Positions 26,701 to 41,700 of a DNA stretch of 64,000 nucleotides are shown piece after piece. The number at the start of each line of letters is the position of its first letter. Within the stretch, counting starts at the first letter, position 1. The translations under genes and the position numbers were made by a program. The stretch lies in the NCBI GenBank assembly GCA_963691655.1, contig OY829329.1, positions 23,983,883-24,047,882 on the forward strand, given 5' to 3'. The notes below the pieces were generated by a model, which saw only the letters and a list, made by a program, of their open reading frames with translations, had not been told where the DNA came from and searched no databases. This DNA is from Toxonevra muliebris. Lineage: Eukaryota > Arthropoda > Insecta > Diptera > Pallopteridae.

Positions 26701-29700
26701 ACAAATAAATAGTTAGGTATATAAAAAATACATAGATACAATCTTGAAATATACCCGTCTTTTGATGGTACAAACAACTGAATTAACATATGCATGTATA
26801 TTATTAGAATTTATATAACAATAAATTATTATAGAAATGGGAAAAAGGCTAGAATACATATATATTTTTTCTCAGCAGTAGCCAATAATAAATAGTTTAT
26901 ATTTATTGATTTTATTTAAATTTTTTTCTATTTTAAGAAACTTGTACTTGAATATTGTTATTTATTTCGTTCTTTTCGTTTGTTATTTCTATTTCCAGGT
27001 GCCTTTTTGCTATTAGCTATTGGAGTTTTAGCTATAACTACAGCAGTTTTGGTAAAAATCTTTCAACCTTATGATTTGATATTTAAATGGGTAAGTTTTT
27101 TTATTGCACAGTTTATTAATAATTTTATATTTAATTATGGTTTTATTTTAGAAATTGGTCATGTCAGACAATGGTGAAATTTTCAATCTATGGGCTAAAC
27201 CACCAGTTGATTTATATATTAAAATCTATCTATTTAATATTACAAATGCTGAAGCTTTTCTCGCTGGTCGTGAAAAAATGAATGTGGAACAAGTGGGACC
27301 ATATGTTTATAAGTAAGTTTTGGATATTGAAATAAATGTCGTATTTGTAAAAACAAAGAATAAAGAGAAACTTAAAGAAACTAGTACGGAAAACTTTAAC
27401 TTATTTTTAGATTTTATGTTTCTTTGTACTTAATTTCCACTTTAATTTTCTTTTTTTTTTTGGTTTCCTTAAATTATCAAATTATTTACTTATAATTTAA
27501 TATTTTCTTTACAGAGAAATCATGACCCATGAAAATATTACATTCAATGATAACAATACCATGTCTACAAATCCCAGCCATCCATTGGTATGGCAAGAGC
27601 ATTTGAGTGAAGGACATAAAGAAGATGATGAAGTTCATATGTTAAATATTGCAATGTTGGTAAGTAGTCATGATTATATATATATATATATAAATAATAA
27701 TTTAAAATCAAGCTACTTGCATTATCTCATCTTATTTTATATATTAAAGTTTAATTTTTGAAAGTTTTATGAAATTTAATACCAAATCATGAAACAAAGT
27801 GTTTCTGACTACAATAAAAATGAGTTAAAAAATTGTTTAGAATATATTTTTGAGAAATCTGCTGTCAACTTTTCCTTTCACTTAAAAAACACAGTAGTTT
27901 GTTTATTTAAATGTTCGATAGTAATATTTTGTATAGATGTCTACTTTCCCCAATCACTAAAATTTTCCACTTCCAGTGAGAGCCTTCCTCTTCTTTTCCG
28001 CTTTATCACAATTTTTATTTTTCCTATAAATATTTGCATGTCATGCAATTTCCACTTGAAAATTAGAAAATTATGTAAATGACTTTTTAATCATCATCAC
28101 GAAATTGAACTTGAAATTATAATATGAACTTCAACGTAAAAAAAAAAATACGTCACTAGTATAAAAATACAAATCATCGCGTGATTTGCACATGAGTAAA
28201 AAAGTGAAAAAGTATTATACCAAAATAATAACAATAAGTACAAAACAATGCATAAACGTCAGTACTCACTAACAACAACAATAACAAAACAATGTGTACA
28301 CAAAAAAATTTCAGTAAATTACACAAACAAAACACTCAAATTGTGTGGGTCAATAAACGTTGCAATTTTTTTTTTATATGTACATAGATACTTATTACTC
28401 AATTCAAATACAAAAAAAAAAAACAAGTAACTAATACAATAACAAAAGAAAATAAACAAAACTATCCGACATCATAAGCAAAAAAAAAAAAAAAAAAAAT
28501 TCCAAATAAAATACTTACAATTAATTAACAACAATAATAACTTATCAACTTTAATGTTACAAGTTGACAATTTGTATACAAAACAGTTGAAATAAATCAA
28601 TACATACATATGTATGTGTATGCATACAAGCTTATAATTATTTAACTGCTTTCATATGAATCTATTTGCATATGTAAATTTCAGTTCATATATTCACTAG
28701 CAACATTTGTATCTCAACATTTTCGTTTCGGATTTAATGAGATCCCACACAAGTTGCTCGAAAATGTTGCAATAAATAGCATCACTACAAATTCACGTGT
28801 TGCTGGTTACATATAAGTATTTTTTTTTTTTTGTTCCAGTACGTGTTCTTATTTTACATTAATCAATTGCTTCTTTGTTGTATTTAAATAAGTAGACATT
28901 TTGTATATCGGTAATTTGCATAGTATAATAAATTTAGTTATTATAAAAGTTTGCTGTCAACATTAACTATTGGTATACTCATTAAGTACATACTTATCAG
29001 CATATGCAGTAGTGGTAGGTAGGAAGGCGTGTTTTTCAGTTTGTCTGTTTCGCAATTGTTTTGGATTTTTTCATACGTTTATTAATATTAGGATTAACAT
29101 ATTTTAATAAATTTTTCTTACCCAGTAAACTAGAATTATTCTTGATATTTATACTGTAAACATTGTATGAGTCGGTTATCAACACTGCCTACCGCTTTTA
29201 AATACAACCCTACCAGCCGTTTTTGCCAACTCTGGCCGCAGCCAACTTACTTCACTTTCCTTTTGTACATTATAAAGTAATAGCGTGCTTTTTGACATTA
29301 ATAAATAATCTTAAGAAATCTCAAGTAATCGGTTTAAGTTTCAATATTTTAGTTTTTGAAATTTATTTGCTGATCTTCAGTTCAGACTAATTTATTCTAC
29401 CAGTTTAATTGTTTTTATTTGCATATAAAGTATTGTATATCTGATCTGTTCTCTCTGACGAGTTAATAGCGTCTGTTTCTGAACCATTTAGTTATTTTAG
29501 ATTGCAAAATCTTCAGTTTTTTAACTATTCTTGTCCATTTGCTAATATATTACGTCAGCTTTCCTAGTATCTGAACTGTTCTCTCCGACTTCGTCTCTTA
29601 CAAATCTTCTACAGTCAATTTCTAGGGTAGGTAGATTCTGTTTTTATTACTTACTGGGTATTAATTTCATATAACTTAAGCAATTATAATTCAATTAAAC

Positions 29701-32700
29701 AAATAGAAACTGACAACCTGTTGTTGTTGCAGCTTCTGATCTTCCCTTATCCGATATATGAGATATGTATTTTCTCAATAAGGCAAACATAAGATAATGT
29801 AAATGAGGCAGTAGTTGCAAATTAGTAAATCAATTTAAAAACGTATACAGAAAATTAAATAAACATAGAAATAAATGCACAATTTTAGTACGGCTGAGTG
29901 AACCATAATTTTGTAAAAGAAAAAGAAAAACATTTTTCAATTCACATCACGGGGTTTAAATCTTTAGCAAAAACAAAATACTTAAGTTCAATTTTTTCTT
30001 AACACACATTTTGAAGCTGACAGAATGTGGGTTGAAATTTTATTGAATGGTTGTAATTTTATTCCATTTTATTCAACTAAAATATTAATTAATTATAAAG
30101 TTTAATTTGTAATTAAGTTATTAAATATGTTAATTTAAAATTATATTGCTATAAATAATTACGGAAATTTTTACATTTATATTTCTACAAATATTTGTAT
30201 AAATAAATATGTTGTTGGAGAAAAATGAATATACTCTGTGATTGAAGCAAGGTGAATTAATAAATCAAAATATTCAGTGAGGAGGAGTCAGAAAAGTTGA
30301 AAAGAAAAACAAACTTTTATAAAAGTTTTAACAAATTCAAATGCATTAAACAAATAATTAAATAATTAAAATTAATTAATTCATTTATGAAGGTTCAAAC
30401 AAGCAATTAAAAAGCAAATAAATTTCCATTCTACAGATATTAGAAATCAATCAAGGGAAGACTTTTTTTTTGATTACGAGAGATTTTTTCCAACAAACTT
30501 TAAAAAGTTTTTATTCTAATTAAAACCGGAAACAATAATAAATTTTTACTCAGAACGAACAAACCTTTTGGGTGTTCTTAAGCGAATTTTTGAAATAAAT
30601 ATTCCTTAGGGGGTCTTCATTTTAATTATAACCCGAAACCGCCCAATAACCAAAAGTCAAGCACGCAAGTCTTCATTCTGAATAAACTTGTTCCAGCAAA
30701 ACATTCCTTTAGGGTTTTTACATATTATTCCAATTAAAAAATAATATGCAAATAAAAAGCAGAAAACTAAATTCATTGAACTTGTTATGTTGTTAATTAT
30801 AACAACAACAACGCTGACTATGAACTCTTTCTCGAAAGATAAAGAACAAAATGTACAACGAAATGTTTTTGTTTTATTTTATATTTTATTATCAAAAAAT
30901 TTAGAAATCCGTTGAAGAATGTGCTTTAATGGAAAATAACCATATTGCTCTAAAATTCTAAAGAAATGCTACTGTCCGATAGAGTTGCGCTCAGTGATTT
31001 TTAGCAATCATCTTTAGCAAATCTGTTGAAAAAAAAAGCTGTCAAAACAAAATAATAAAATTAAATACAAACTGAAAAGAAGAATACTGTTTAACAAGTT
31101 TTTAAGTGACGCATAAACAAGAATACAATACATACTATAATAATATAAGTAATTTGTTTAATTTTATAATTATTATAAAAATTTTAGTTGAAATGGAAAT
31201 TTTAAGATGAACAGATAAACACGAAATGAATAAAAATTGTTGCAAAAAAGAATGAAGTAGCATTTTTGTGGTTTTTTGTTTGGCTTATGGTTTTTTTGTC
31301 AAAGATCTTTTATCGTGTTTTAATGGAAATTAACGGTATTAAATCTTAACTCCATAACTCAATAACAACAACAGATTTTAATTTGTTTACATTTCGTAAT
31401 AATTTCGGCTACGGCTATGGCGGTGATGATGGCGCACGCCAACTTGACTGGACTTTGTGAAGACGCCAATTAGAATTCTGCTATCTTTTGTGATTAACAT
31501 TTCAGACAAAAGCCTTATGTGGTTTTTTCTTCTTTAATAAAATTAACATATTATTATATTCTTAAATGAATAGACATTTTTCGTTTCTTCGCCAAATTTT
31601 AGTATAAAATTGTATAAAATTTAAAATTAATGTTTTTCTAATGCGAATTTTCTACAGGTTTTTTTTTCAGTGGTTTCTATTATTAGTTTTTGGTTTTTTT
31701 GTGATAAACACATTTTGTTTTTCTTAAAGCTACACAAATTTGTTTTTGTTTTGTTTTCTAGTTAACAATATTTTCATTGTTATTAATAATTAGATGTGGT
31801 TGTTCTTATAGCCAACATAATAGCATTTAATTTCAAGCATGTAATTTTATAATCAACGAAACATAACAAAAAACTTAAGCCAGCCATATTGATTTTTGTT
31901 TTAAATTAAAATCAAATCATAAATAAACCTTTTATAAAAAAAAGAGATAAACACTTATGCCCTTTTTTCTGTTTTTGAGAATATTTTATTAAAATATTAG
32001 GCTTGAAAATAAAAAACTTCAAGAACAAATTTGTTTATTTAATCAAAAAAGAAAAAACCCAGACACTATCACAGCCATAGCTAGTTAGTTAACTTGTCTC
32101 TAGGCAGTACCTACAATCAAACAAAAGATTTCAAGAACAAACTTGTTTCATTTACATACATACCTAAACTTAAAATGTGATGACGCTGACGATGACGCTG
32201 CAATTTTTATAATTTCAATATTGTTTAACATCACAAAAAAATTACTGCAATCTACTATTAAATAATACTGACGAAACTTAACTAAAGTAGAACAAAACAT
32301 ACAAATAAAAAGAGAAGGGCGAGCTTATGCATTATTCAATAGGAAATTACAATTATTACTTTGTGACACAGAGTAGTGCACAATTACCGTCATATAAATT
32401 TAACGTAATAACGTAATGATGCTAAACTAGTTACAAAAGCAAAGGAATGTTCTAGTTATAGAATATTGAACTTTTGTAGGAGATAAAACAAAATAAAATG
32501 AAACAACAACTTTAGTACAATAAAAAAAAAAAACAAAAACGTTTTAAAAAAACTGTAGTATTAAAATCTAGAATGATCGAAGTTGAATTGAGTTTGTTAC
32601 CATTTACACATCAAGTAACTTTAATGAGACTGAGCCGGAAAAGTGAAATGTATATTCAATGCCCTTGAGTTTAAAATGCATCAAAACAACGATTTGCGTC

Positions 32701-35700
32701 ATCAACAATGCCGCAAAAATTAAAAAAATTCCTAAAAAAAAGGAGGATTTACAGTAGTAGCGTCATAAACAATATTTATGCATATATGCAGCTATAAAGT
32801 TACTTGACACTTGAAAGATATTTTCCACAAACATCAGGTTATTGTTTGTTTAATTGCTGAGGCCAGTATTATATAAGATATAATTTAAAAATTGCAGCCC
32901 GTTTTTTTACTACCAATGTGAAATTAATTGCTGTTGACTGTTTTTCAAATGGTGCATTGATTCGAACTTTTGTGTTCAACTCAACACAATTAAATCAACT
33001 TTTTTTTATTAGTTTGTGTTGTTTTTTTCTTTTTAGTTTTCTCATTAAATATTTATGTGTTATCTTATAATTAGAGTTGTCACAGCAGGTAACTGGCGAG
33101 GCTAGTAATTTATCAATTAGAAAAATTATAAAGTGTCTAGCTTGATTAATAAATTCGAATATTCGAGTGTATCATACATGACGTATGAGTGATTTTTATT
33201 ACGCTCTAATGATGAATGTCTAGTTCTCTATTATGGGGAAGAGAGTGAGAGAATTACAGCAAGAGGGAATAGCAAAAGACTTTGAAAGCAAACTTGCACA
33301 ATCTTTTACATTTACATAAAACTCGCAAACATGCAAGTTTGTTGTTTCTATCTTTCTTGTGTATTCTTATAAAAAAAAGCACAAAAGACTGTAAAAGCAA
33401 ACTTGCATATTTCAAATTTGAAGATATTCATATACACATTTCATGATAATTTAATAATACCAAACTAAATTTATTATGCATATATTAACTTACATATTTT
33501 TCTTTTCTGTTCTTTTTTCTAGGCTATTTCTCATTTATCTGCAAATAAACCATACATTGTTCGCATAGCATTGAATGCATTATTTGGTACATCAAATTCA
33601 AAACCAATTGTACGCATGACTGCTAAGGAATTTATGTTTGGTTATAGATCATCGCTAACAACATTGGGTAATACATTGTTACCAAATTGGATATCATTCG
33701 AGAAAGTGGGACTTATTGATAGGGTAAGTTTCAAGGATCTAATACAGCTTTCTCTTAGATAATAATACTAACAATTATAAATTATTTTCCACACACACAC
33801 ACGCACACACAGATGTATGATTTTGCATCAGATTATGAAACGTTCTACACTGGTGCTGGAAATCCTGGTATTTCTGGTTTATATTCAACATATCGTGGTG
33901 AAACTAATTTACCACAATGGCATGGTGATCATTGCAGTAATATTGAAATGGCTTCAGATGGTACAAAATTCAAAAGTTTCTTGCAAGCAAATGATAGTGT
34001 GAAATTCTTCAGAAAGAGCATGTGCAGACCAATTAATTTGGTAAGTTAGAAAAAAAAAATTGAATAAAATAATGAGGAAATATTTTAAATACTAATTTGT
34101 TTTCTTATATTATTTTTATTTTAGAATCGTGTCGGAGAAGCTGAAAATCATGGCAGTCTTACTGGCTTTAAATATGTTTTCGAAGATAATGCTTTTGATA
34201 ATGGCGCTATAAATGAAGAGAATAAATGCTATTGTAGAAATGGTAAGTTTCGCTACTTTTGTTATTTTTTTGTTTTAGAATCCTCTCTCATCAGAATTAA
34301 ATAGAAGTAAACTAGAAGTAAACAAAACCCGCAAGTGTGTTTCTTAAGTCTTTCTTGGTTTGTTCATACTAAAATGGACAAAAGACTTTAAGCACAAACT
34401 TAGATATTTGAAGAGCAAATATGCGCTCACAAGTTTGTTGTTGAAGTTTTTCTTTTGTTCGCACAAAATTTCAAGTTTGTTATTTTAGTCTTTCACGATT
34501 ATTGCAGTTGATAAATGTCAAAAAGACTTTAGAAGCAAACCTTAGGTGGTAGTTTTTCAAGTCTTTTGTTGCTAATGCAGTAGAAAACTTTAAATATCTG
34601 TCTTAATGTAGAAAAATCTTCTTTAATCACAATTTTAATGGAATTATTATAAAACAAATGTTCAATAAAAACATAACTTAATTATTAGTTGATATTAGCA
34701 GCTAACATGTGCATTTGTAAAATGATTTATAGAATAATAAAAAACAATAAATAACCATTTAAAAAAATAATTATTGCAATCAAATACTTGAAAAGCGTAA
34801 TGCCGATCAATGTTATTGTTGAGCTCATCATGCAAAAATAAACCCATACAAAATTTTAACGCAAGATTTTCACCCTTTTAGCTATTCAGAAATATTAAGC
34901 TTGCAAGTGTTTGCAATTAATACTTTGGAAATTTAATATCTAATGCGTTTTTCTTATTTTTGTTACTATCATGCTAGCATGCGGCATGACTAAGATGAAG
35001 ATTCTTGACAATAATTATATTACGGAAATGCTATAAAAATGCAATGAGCTGCAATATTATGCATTTGTAATTATAGCATATCAAAAAATAAAAAACGATT
35101 CAATGAAATACTTGTAATTAATATTTACAAAACAAATAGTTTTTTAGAAATTATAAACATTCAAAACAAACAATTTGAAAACATTTAATAAAAATTCCAT
35201 AAAAAAAATATTAATGGAAAAGTAAACCCTAAACTAATATGCAATCGCACGCATCAAAAAGTTAAATTCAAAATGTCATTTGACAGACAAACAGATAGCA
35301 TATGCTTCTGTTTATATTCGTTGTTAAAAATTGAAACGTTTTTGTTTTTCATCGTGATCATTAAAATTTATTATTTACAAAAACAAAGCACGCGATGCTA
35401 ATAAATACTAAAAAAATTAAAAAAAACAAAACGAATTCAGCAATAACTGACTACAAAGTAATACAAAAAACCAGTAGAAATATAAAAGTGGGCGTAACTA
35501 AAAGTTGTTGTTTTTGTCATAGTTTACGCGCGCACATATTTAATTTTGCATTTATGATTATCATATAAATTATGTGTGTGATTTTGCATGATGTTTTTGA
35601 TGACGATAACTTCATTTCACTTTAACACTTAATTATTTTGTTTTTAAAAATTCCTTAAAAAAAAGAAGAAAACAACGTTACTGAAAAACAAATTCCATTC

Positions 35701-38700
35701 CCTTTTCTGATATTGCACTGTCACTGTATCACTGTATAATACTACCATATGTCTGACTCACTCACTTACTCACTATTTTATCTTTTTGCTTTTTTTTTCA
35801 ATTTGCAGGCAATTGTCAACCTCAAGGTTTAATTGACGTCACCGATTGTTATTACGGTTTTCCAATTTCTCTAAGTTATCCACATTTTATGGGTGGTGAT
35901 CCTGGCCTACAAAATAATGTAACCGGTTTGGATACGAATGAGGAAAAATATAAATCAGCTTTTGTCATACAGCCGGTAAGTAAAATTAAATATGAGAAAA
36001 AAAATCAAAACAAAATCAATTTTACATACAGCTTAAATGCTGCTTGTATATGCATATATATGTACTACATATGTACGTGTGTGTGAATGTCTCTGATAAT
36101 TGACATTGAGGAAGATAAAGTAGCTTTATTTTTTAGTAAACATTTACTAAGAATTTGTTTTTTTGTTTTGTCAATATTGGAGCCTTTTTAAATGTAAAAT
36201 TTGCTTGTGAAGAGCTTATAGAATTAATTCATACATTCTAGTTGTCAGTTGTAAAATTTTTTGTAAAGATAATAAGAATTGATAGCAAATTAAACCAATT
36301 TATTAAAATATTTTAATATCCAATTATTTTCCTAGACACTCCAATTAAAGGTAATCCAAATGTATGTGTCTTAAGTCTTTCATATGTAATGTAGTTGAAA
36401 AACATGCAAAAGACTTCAGTCATAAACTTATATATTTCATATTTCACGAGAGAGCACGTTTGTTTCTTAAGGCTTCTACGCTTATTCCAATTAAAAATTA
36501 TCTAAAAGACTTTTCAAACTAACTGATTTTTTTCCCCAAGATTATTATTTTTTTAATTTATGCATAAAATTTCAATATCAAGTTCACACGCTTGTATTTT
36601 AAATGCAACACAGTAGCCCACTGTTTAGCGGTGTAACTTTTGTTTCATGTGATGCACACATGTAATTTTAAATAAATAAAATAAAATATGACTTACAATT
36701 ACATCAGTTTTGTAGGTCATAATAATTTTCGATGAGTGGTAATTAAAAACGTGACGTGTGCATAGTGAAAAGGTTAAAAACTTCATATACACATACAGTT
36801 TTCATTAGTCATCGAAATGCATACACATATAAAAGCTTCTAAGGCAAAGTGAGTAGCAGCTCTAATATGATAATACGATGAACAAAATGTCATATGCATA
36901 TTAAGTGCAATTAAAATATTTTTCACAATATTATTTCTATGAAATTTTATCAATAATGTAATGACAAAATCAATAAATTGTATAATCATTGCATGGTGTT
37001 GTAAACCGAAAACTTAATTATACATTAGCTTGGTAAAGAGATATAAGGAAACTACCCAATGATTATTTGATTTGAAATTTGTACATAGAATTCTAGTGAT
37101 TAGTTTGCAATTTTCTGCTGTTTAGCAATATACGTATTATTGATATTTCCTGCTGATATCATTAATTAATTAACATGTTTGTATTTTGAAAGCAAAAGTT
37201 ATTTTGTATGGCCATAACAGAAACTGATTGGTTTGCATGCTGACAGTATCATGATTTACATAGATCTGTGTACATAGCTATGCATCTGTTTTGAATAAAA
37301 CGCCTGCCTGGTTGCCTTCTTTTGTAAGCAAGTGCAAACAAATGTATGCATTTTAATTCATTAATACATTCAGTTAGTTGCACGGCTTAACTTTTATGTA
37401 TTTTTTTTTTTGCTAATTTAAATGTCTAACCAATTTCAATTATCATTTGATGATGTTTTGCTGATAGAACAGAGTAATATATATTACATTTATTTTTATT
37501 ATACATAAATATTTTTATATGTTTCCGGCTAATTAAAGTACTTCAATTATTGTGATGTAAACAGGAAATATAAGTAGGTTCGTATTATGATTTAAAAGCA
37601 AACAAAATGGATGAAAAAGAATTAAAAATATTATTTTGTTATATATTTTTGATATTAGAAAGTTGAATTGTTTTAATTTTCGCTTTTAATTGCTAACTAA
37701 TTATAAAGTCTGATTTAGCAAAGAATTTTCTAAGATAACAAAAAACAAGTATGTTGCTTAAGTCTTTCATGTATTTCGTAGTTAAAAAATAAGTAAAAGA
37801 CTATGAACACATACTGGCGGTTCTTTTTCACATTTGAAAGAGAAGAGCATGTATTCAAGTAGGTTGCTTAAGTCTTTCATGTATTCTGTAGTTGAAATAT
37901 GCATAAAAGACTAAGAACACAAACTTCTGTTTTTCATATTTGGAGAGTATCATATGTTGAAGTTGCTTGCTTAAGTCTTTCAATTAAAATTTGTTGAAAT
38001 AATAACCCAAAGACTTTAAACACAAGCATGTTGTTGAAACTTACACAAAAGACTAAGAACACAAACTTCTGTTTTTCATATTTGGAAAGTGTAATGTTGA
38101 AGTTGCTTGCTGAAGTCTTTCAGTTAAATTTTGTTTAAATAATGTTCCAAAGACTTTAAGCACAAACTTGGGAATTTCATTTTTGAAAAGAGCTTGGAAG
38201 CGCAAGTTTGTTGCTTAAGTTTTTCATATGAATTGTAGTTAACTGTGAGCACAAACTCAATAAATGCCAAAATCCTAAACCTTTTTCATTCTATGAAAAA
38301 TATGAAATAGATTTTTAAGAAAACTCTTAAGTAGATTTCCAAGAAGTTGCACTATTTATGAATATAATCCTATAAAAGCTTTTCAAATATAATGACATCG
38401 ATTCATGGTTAATGAATACATTAAAACCCTCAGATTCCATTTCGACAACTTCTATATATTATAAGCTTAAAAATTAATTATTGAAATCTAATCAATAATA
38501 GATATATAATTAAAGTTCTGCTACTACCACACACACACATTTCAATGTCTTGAAATCAATTCAAAAAAATTAACATACCCGTATTTTTTTGAGGAGATTC
38601 ACTTTTCACTTTTTGTTTTCGAAAACATGTCAATCGCATAGATGAAAAAAAAAACTTATCTTAATAAAATAAAATAATATTGCTATTTACTATTTAACAC

Positions 38701-41700
38701 ACAATATGAAATAATTTTTTAATTACCTACTACGCAGCTGTCAAACAATCAATCAATATAAATGTTTGAATATAGTAATAATAAATACGAGTAACTAGTG
38801 TAAAGTATTGTAATATACACTTATTTAATAAATAAATAAATAAAATAAATAAAAATTTGCAGCACCACCGTCTTTTGCACACATTTCAGCTAATAACTTA
38901 CTATTTATTTTTTAATTTGTTTTTAAATGTTAGTAGTGTTCAATTTTTGTGTAATTGTGCTATTTATTTCTAAAAGCGCATTCTATCTTAAGGTTATCAT
39001 CATAACCGACAACAGCATTATCATTATCATCAACAATAACGAGAATAACATTGTAGCATACCTACACTTAATATATATGTATATATTACGAAACTAGCAC
39101 AAGGATTACACCCTGATTTCAGCGCAATAGTATCCGTTCTATATTTTCAAGCTCAAATCAAAGCTTATATTTAAAAAATAATTCAATAATAGTATGAGTA
39201 TTTGAAATGAAATTAGTTCAGCGTCAAGTTTTATAAACTATTTAAATAGTTGGTATTGAAATTTACTTATTTAGTTAAGCGTTTTTAATTCCTAGAAGAT
39301 GTTATGCTTGAAATAAAATGATTTTAATTTCGTATGTCGAATGTCAATTACTGAATTTTCACACGCACATAAAAAAAATAAAAGAAACTCCTTAATTTTA
39401 ATATATTTTTAATTTTTGTTTTTTTTTTTTATTTTATTTGCCTATTTTAGGAATCTGGTTTGCCACTTTCACTTTCTGTGAAAATACAAATCAACATGCA
39501 TTTCAACGACTTAAGACCATTCTACAAAGTAGCACGCTTCAGTCATCTAACAGCGCCAATGTTATGGTTTGAAATTGTAAGTAATTGAAAAACTCAATGA
39601 AGAAAGAAACTAAAAAAAAAAAAATAAATAAAAAATATATCTAACCAAACTAACTGAAAATTATATAATCTCTTTCATTTGCAGATGATGCCACAATTAC
39701 CCGAAGATCTCGATACACGTTTCAATTTTTATTTGAATATTCTGCCATGGCTAGATATTATTGGTTATTGGGGTGGTCTTGCATTGGGCGTGGCACTATT
39801 AGTTTATGCTGTAACACGCGCTACTCTACGCATGTCATCATTGATACAAGGTAGCAACATCTCAGAAGAGGCAGGCAAATATGGTAAAGCGAATTTATTG
39901 CGTGGTGGCAATATGGTCTACAATCCATGTGAAATGAAACTAATACAGACAAATGAAAAACCATTGCAACAACATATTATTACACGCAATCTTGAGGATG
40001 ATGTAGTAGCAGTAGCAGCAGCTGCTGATAGCATGTATAAAGAAATCGAATTGAAACCACAGTCAGCAGCACAACAAAAACGTCGTCATTCATCATTTGC
40101 TTTGGAATTAGAACCCACAAGTTCAGCGGGTTGCAGTGATGATAGCTGCCATACAAGCTGTGATGAGGGCAATGAGAGTGATACAGCTACAATGAGTCGC
40201 AATTCAACATCATGCTCTTCGTGCATGGATCATGATGATGATGATGATGAAGGTGCCACAAGTTCGCAGCGTAGTCGATTGGCCAAGGTGAGTTATCAAA
40301 GAAAATTTTAAAGGAAATTCATATAAATAGTTAAGGTATTTGAAAATCAAAATAGTAGTTGTCTGAAATTAGTAAAAGTTTAGATTAAAATGTTTTTCGT
40401 GTTTGAACTTGCATTCACTTGAATTGAATGCAATTGAATTGAGTAATAATCTTGAATACTTGTCAATACATATTAAAATTGTATTTAATTGCTAATGCTA
40501 CAATTACCTAACGAAAATTCACTTTTCAAGTAAAACAAAAAGTTGCTGACATTTTAAGCTGCACAAATTTAATTATTTTGTTTCTTTTTTTTATTGTGCA
40601 ATATCAAAACAACAAAAATAATCAGCAAATAAATTAAATAACTAACTACTCTAAAACAGTAGCTTAAAAAATGTGATGTATATAGCAGCGTCAAGATGTC
40701 TGCAACGCATCTAAAAATTGTTTACAATTTTTACACTTTAAAGCGTGAAACTTTGAAGTAGTGACGTAAAAAATTACTTAGTTTGAAAAATCAAGCAAAA
40801 TATACACAAATAAAAAAAGAGGAGTCCAAATAAGCCAAAACAGGAAAAGAAAAATTATAGTTACAGAATTGAGAGCATTTTGTTCTCCAAGTAATCTATA
40901 ACAGAATTTCTCCAATTGAGAGAAAATCTTTTTACTGAAACTCCAACAGATTGATATGATTTGTTGAGATAATTTTATTTATGAAAGCAAGACGCTTTTA
41001 ACAATAAGAATATACAAAAGGAAAGAAAAGTAAGTTGGCTGAGGTTAAGGTTGGCAAAAATTGCTGTTAGGGTTGTATTTAAAAGCAGTAGGCAGTGTTG
41101 ATAACTGACTCATACAATGTTTACACTACATTTTATATTAAAGAAAGTATTTACCTGTTTAAACTAGTAACCTGCATAACAAATGCCAAAAATTCGCTTC
41201 AAATGTCGACTTTACCAGCGTGTAGTCTACATTTAAACGTATGCATCTCTCTCTCAGCCGACCAACACCGTCACCGTTTGTAGCACGTTTTTTGTTCGTG
41301 TTCCCAACCTGCCTCATTATAAATTCACGTAAACAAACAAAACAAAAAAAAAAAACGAGACTAATTTGAATTTTGTTTTTCTTAATTTCGTTATTGTACC
41401 TAATTAATGATCATTTCTCTTATAAAATACAATAACTAAGAAAAAACAGATATGTTAAATGGGAGATTTTTGAATATGAAATTTTTTTTTGACGGGATCT
41501 ATTGTTATTTTTAAGTCCATTTACATTTCGCGCTGAGTTTCAACAAAAAAAAAAAGAATCACACTCAATAATTTATTCATTAAAAGAAATAACAAATATA
41601 AATCTATATATAAACATCTCTGGCTTGTTAATCTCTGAATTTGAGGTATTGTACAACCACTGAAAAAATAAGATTAGGGTGTTTTATATAATGAAAAAAA

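Larger units (their letters stand above)
27660..33522 (+). other. Intron 4, 5.9 kb
   Basis: AT-rich intron with a TA dinucleotide run at about 27676-27692. It carries a copy of a dispersed repeat at 29148-29270 (reverse) and cttaagtcttt-type hairpin units near its right end. No exon was recognised. The short open frames at 27.8-28.4 kb have no domain or splice logic. Confidence 0.5.
35976..39450 (+). other. Intron 8, 3.5 kb
   Basis: AT-rich intron carrying hairpin units at 36350-36520 and a tandem hairpin array at 37740-38260. No exon was seen in the remainder. Confidence 0.5.
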
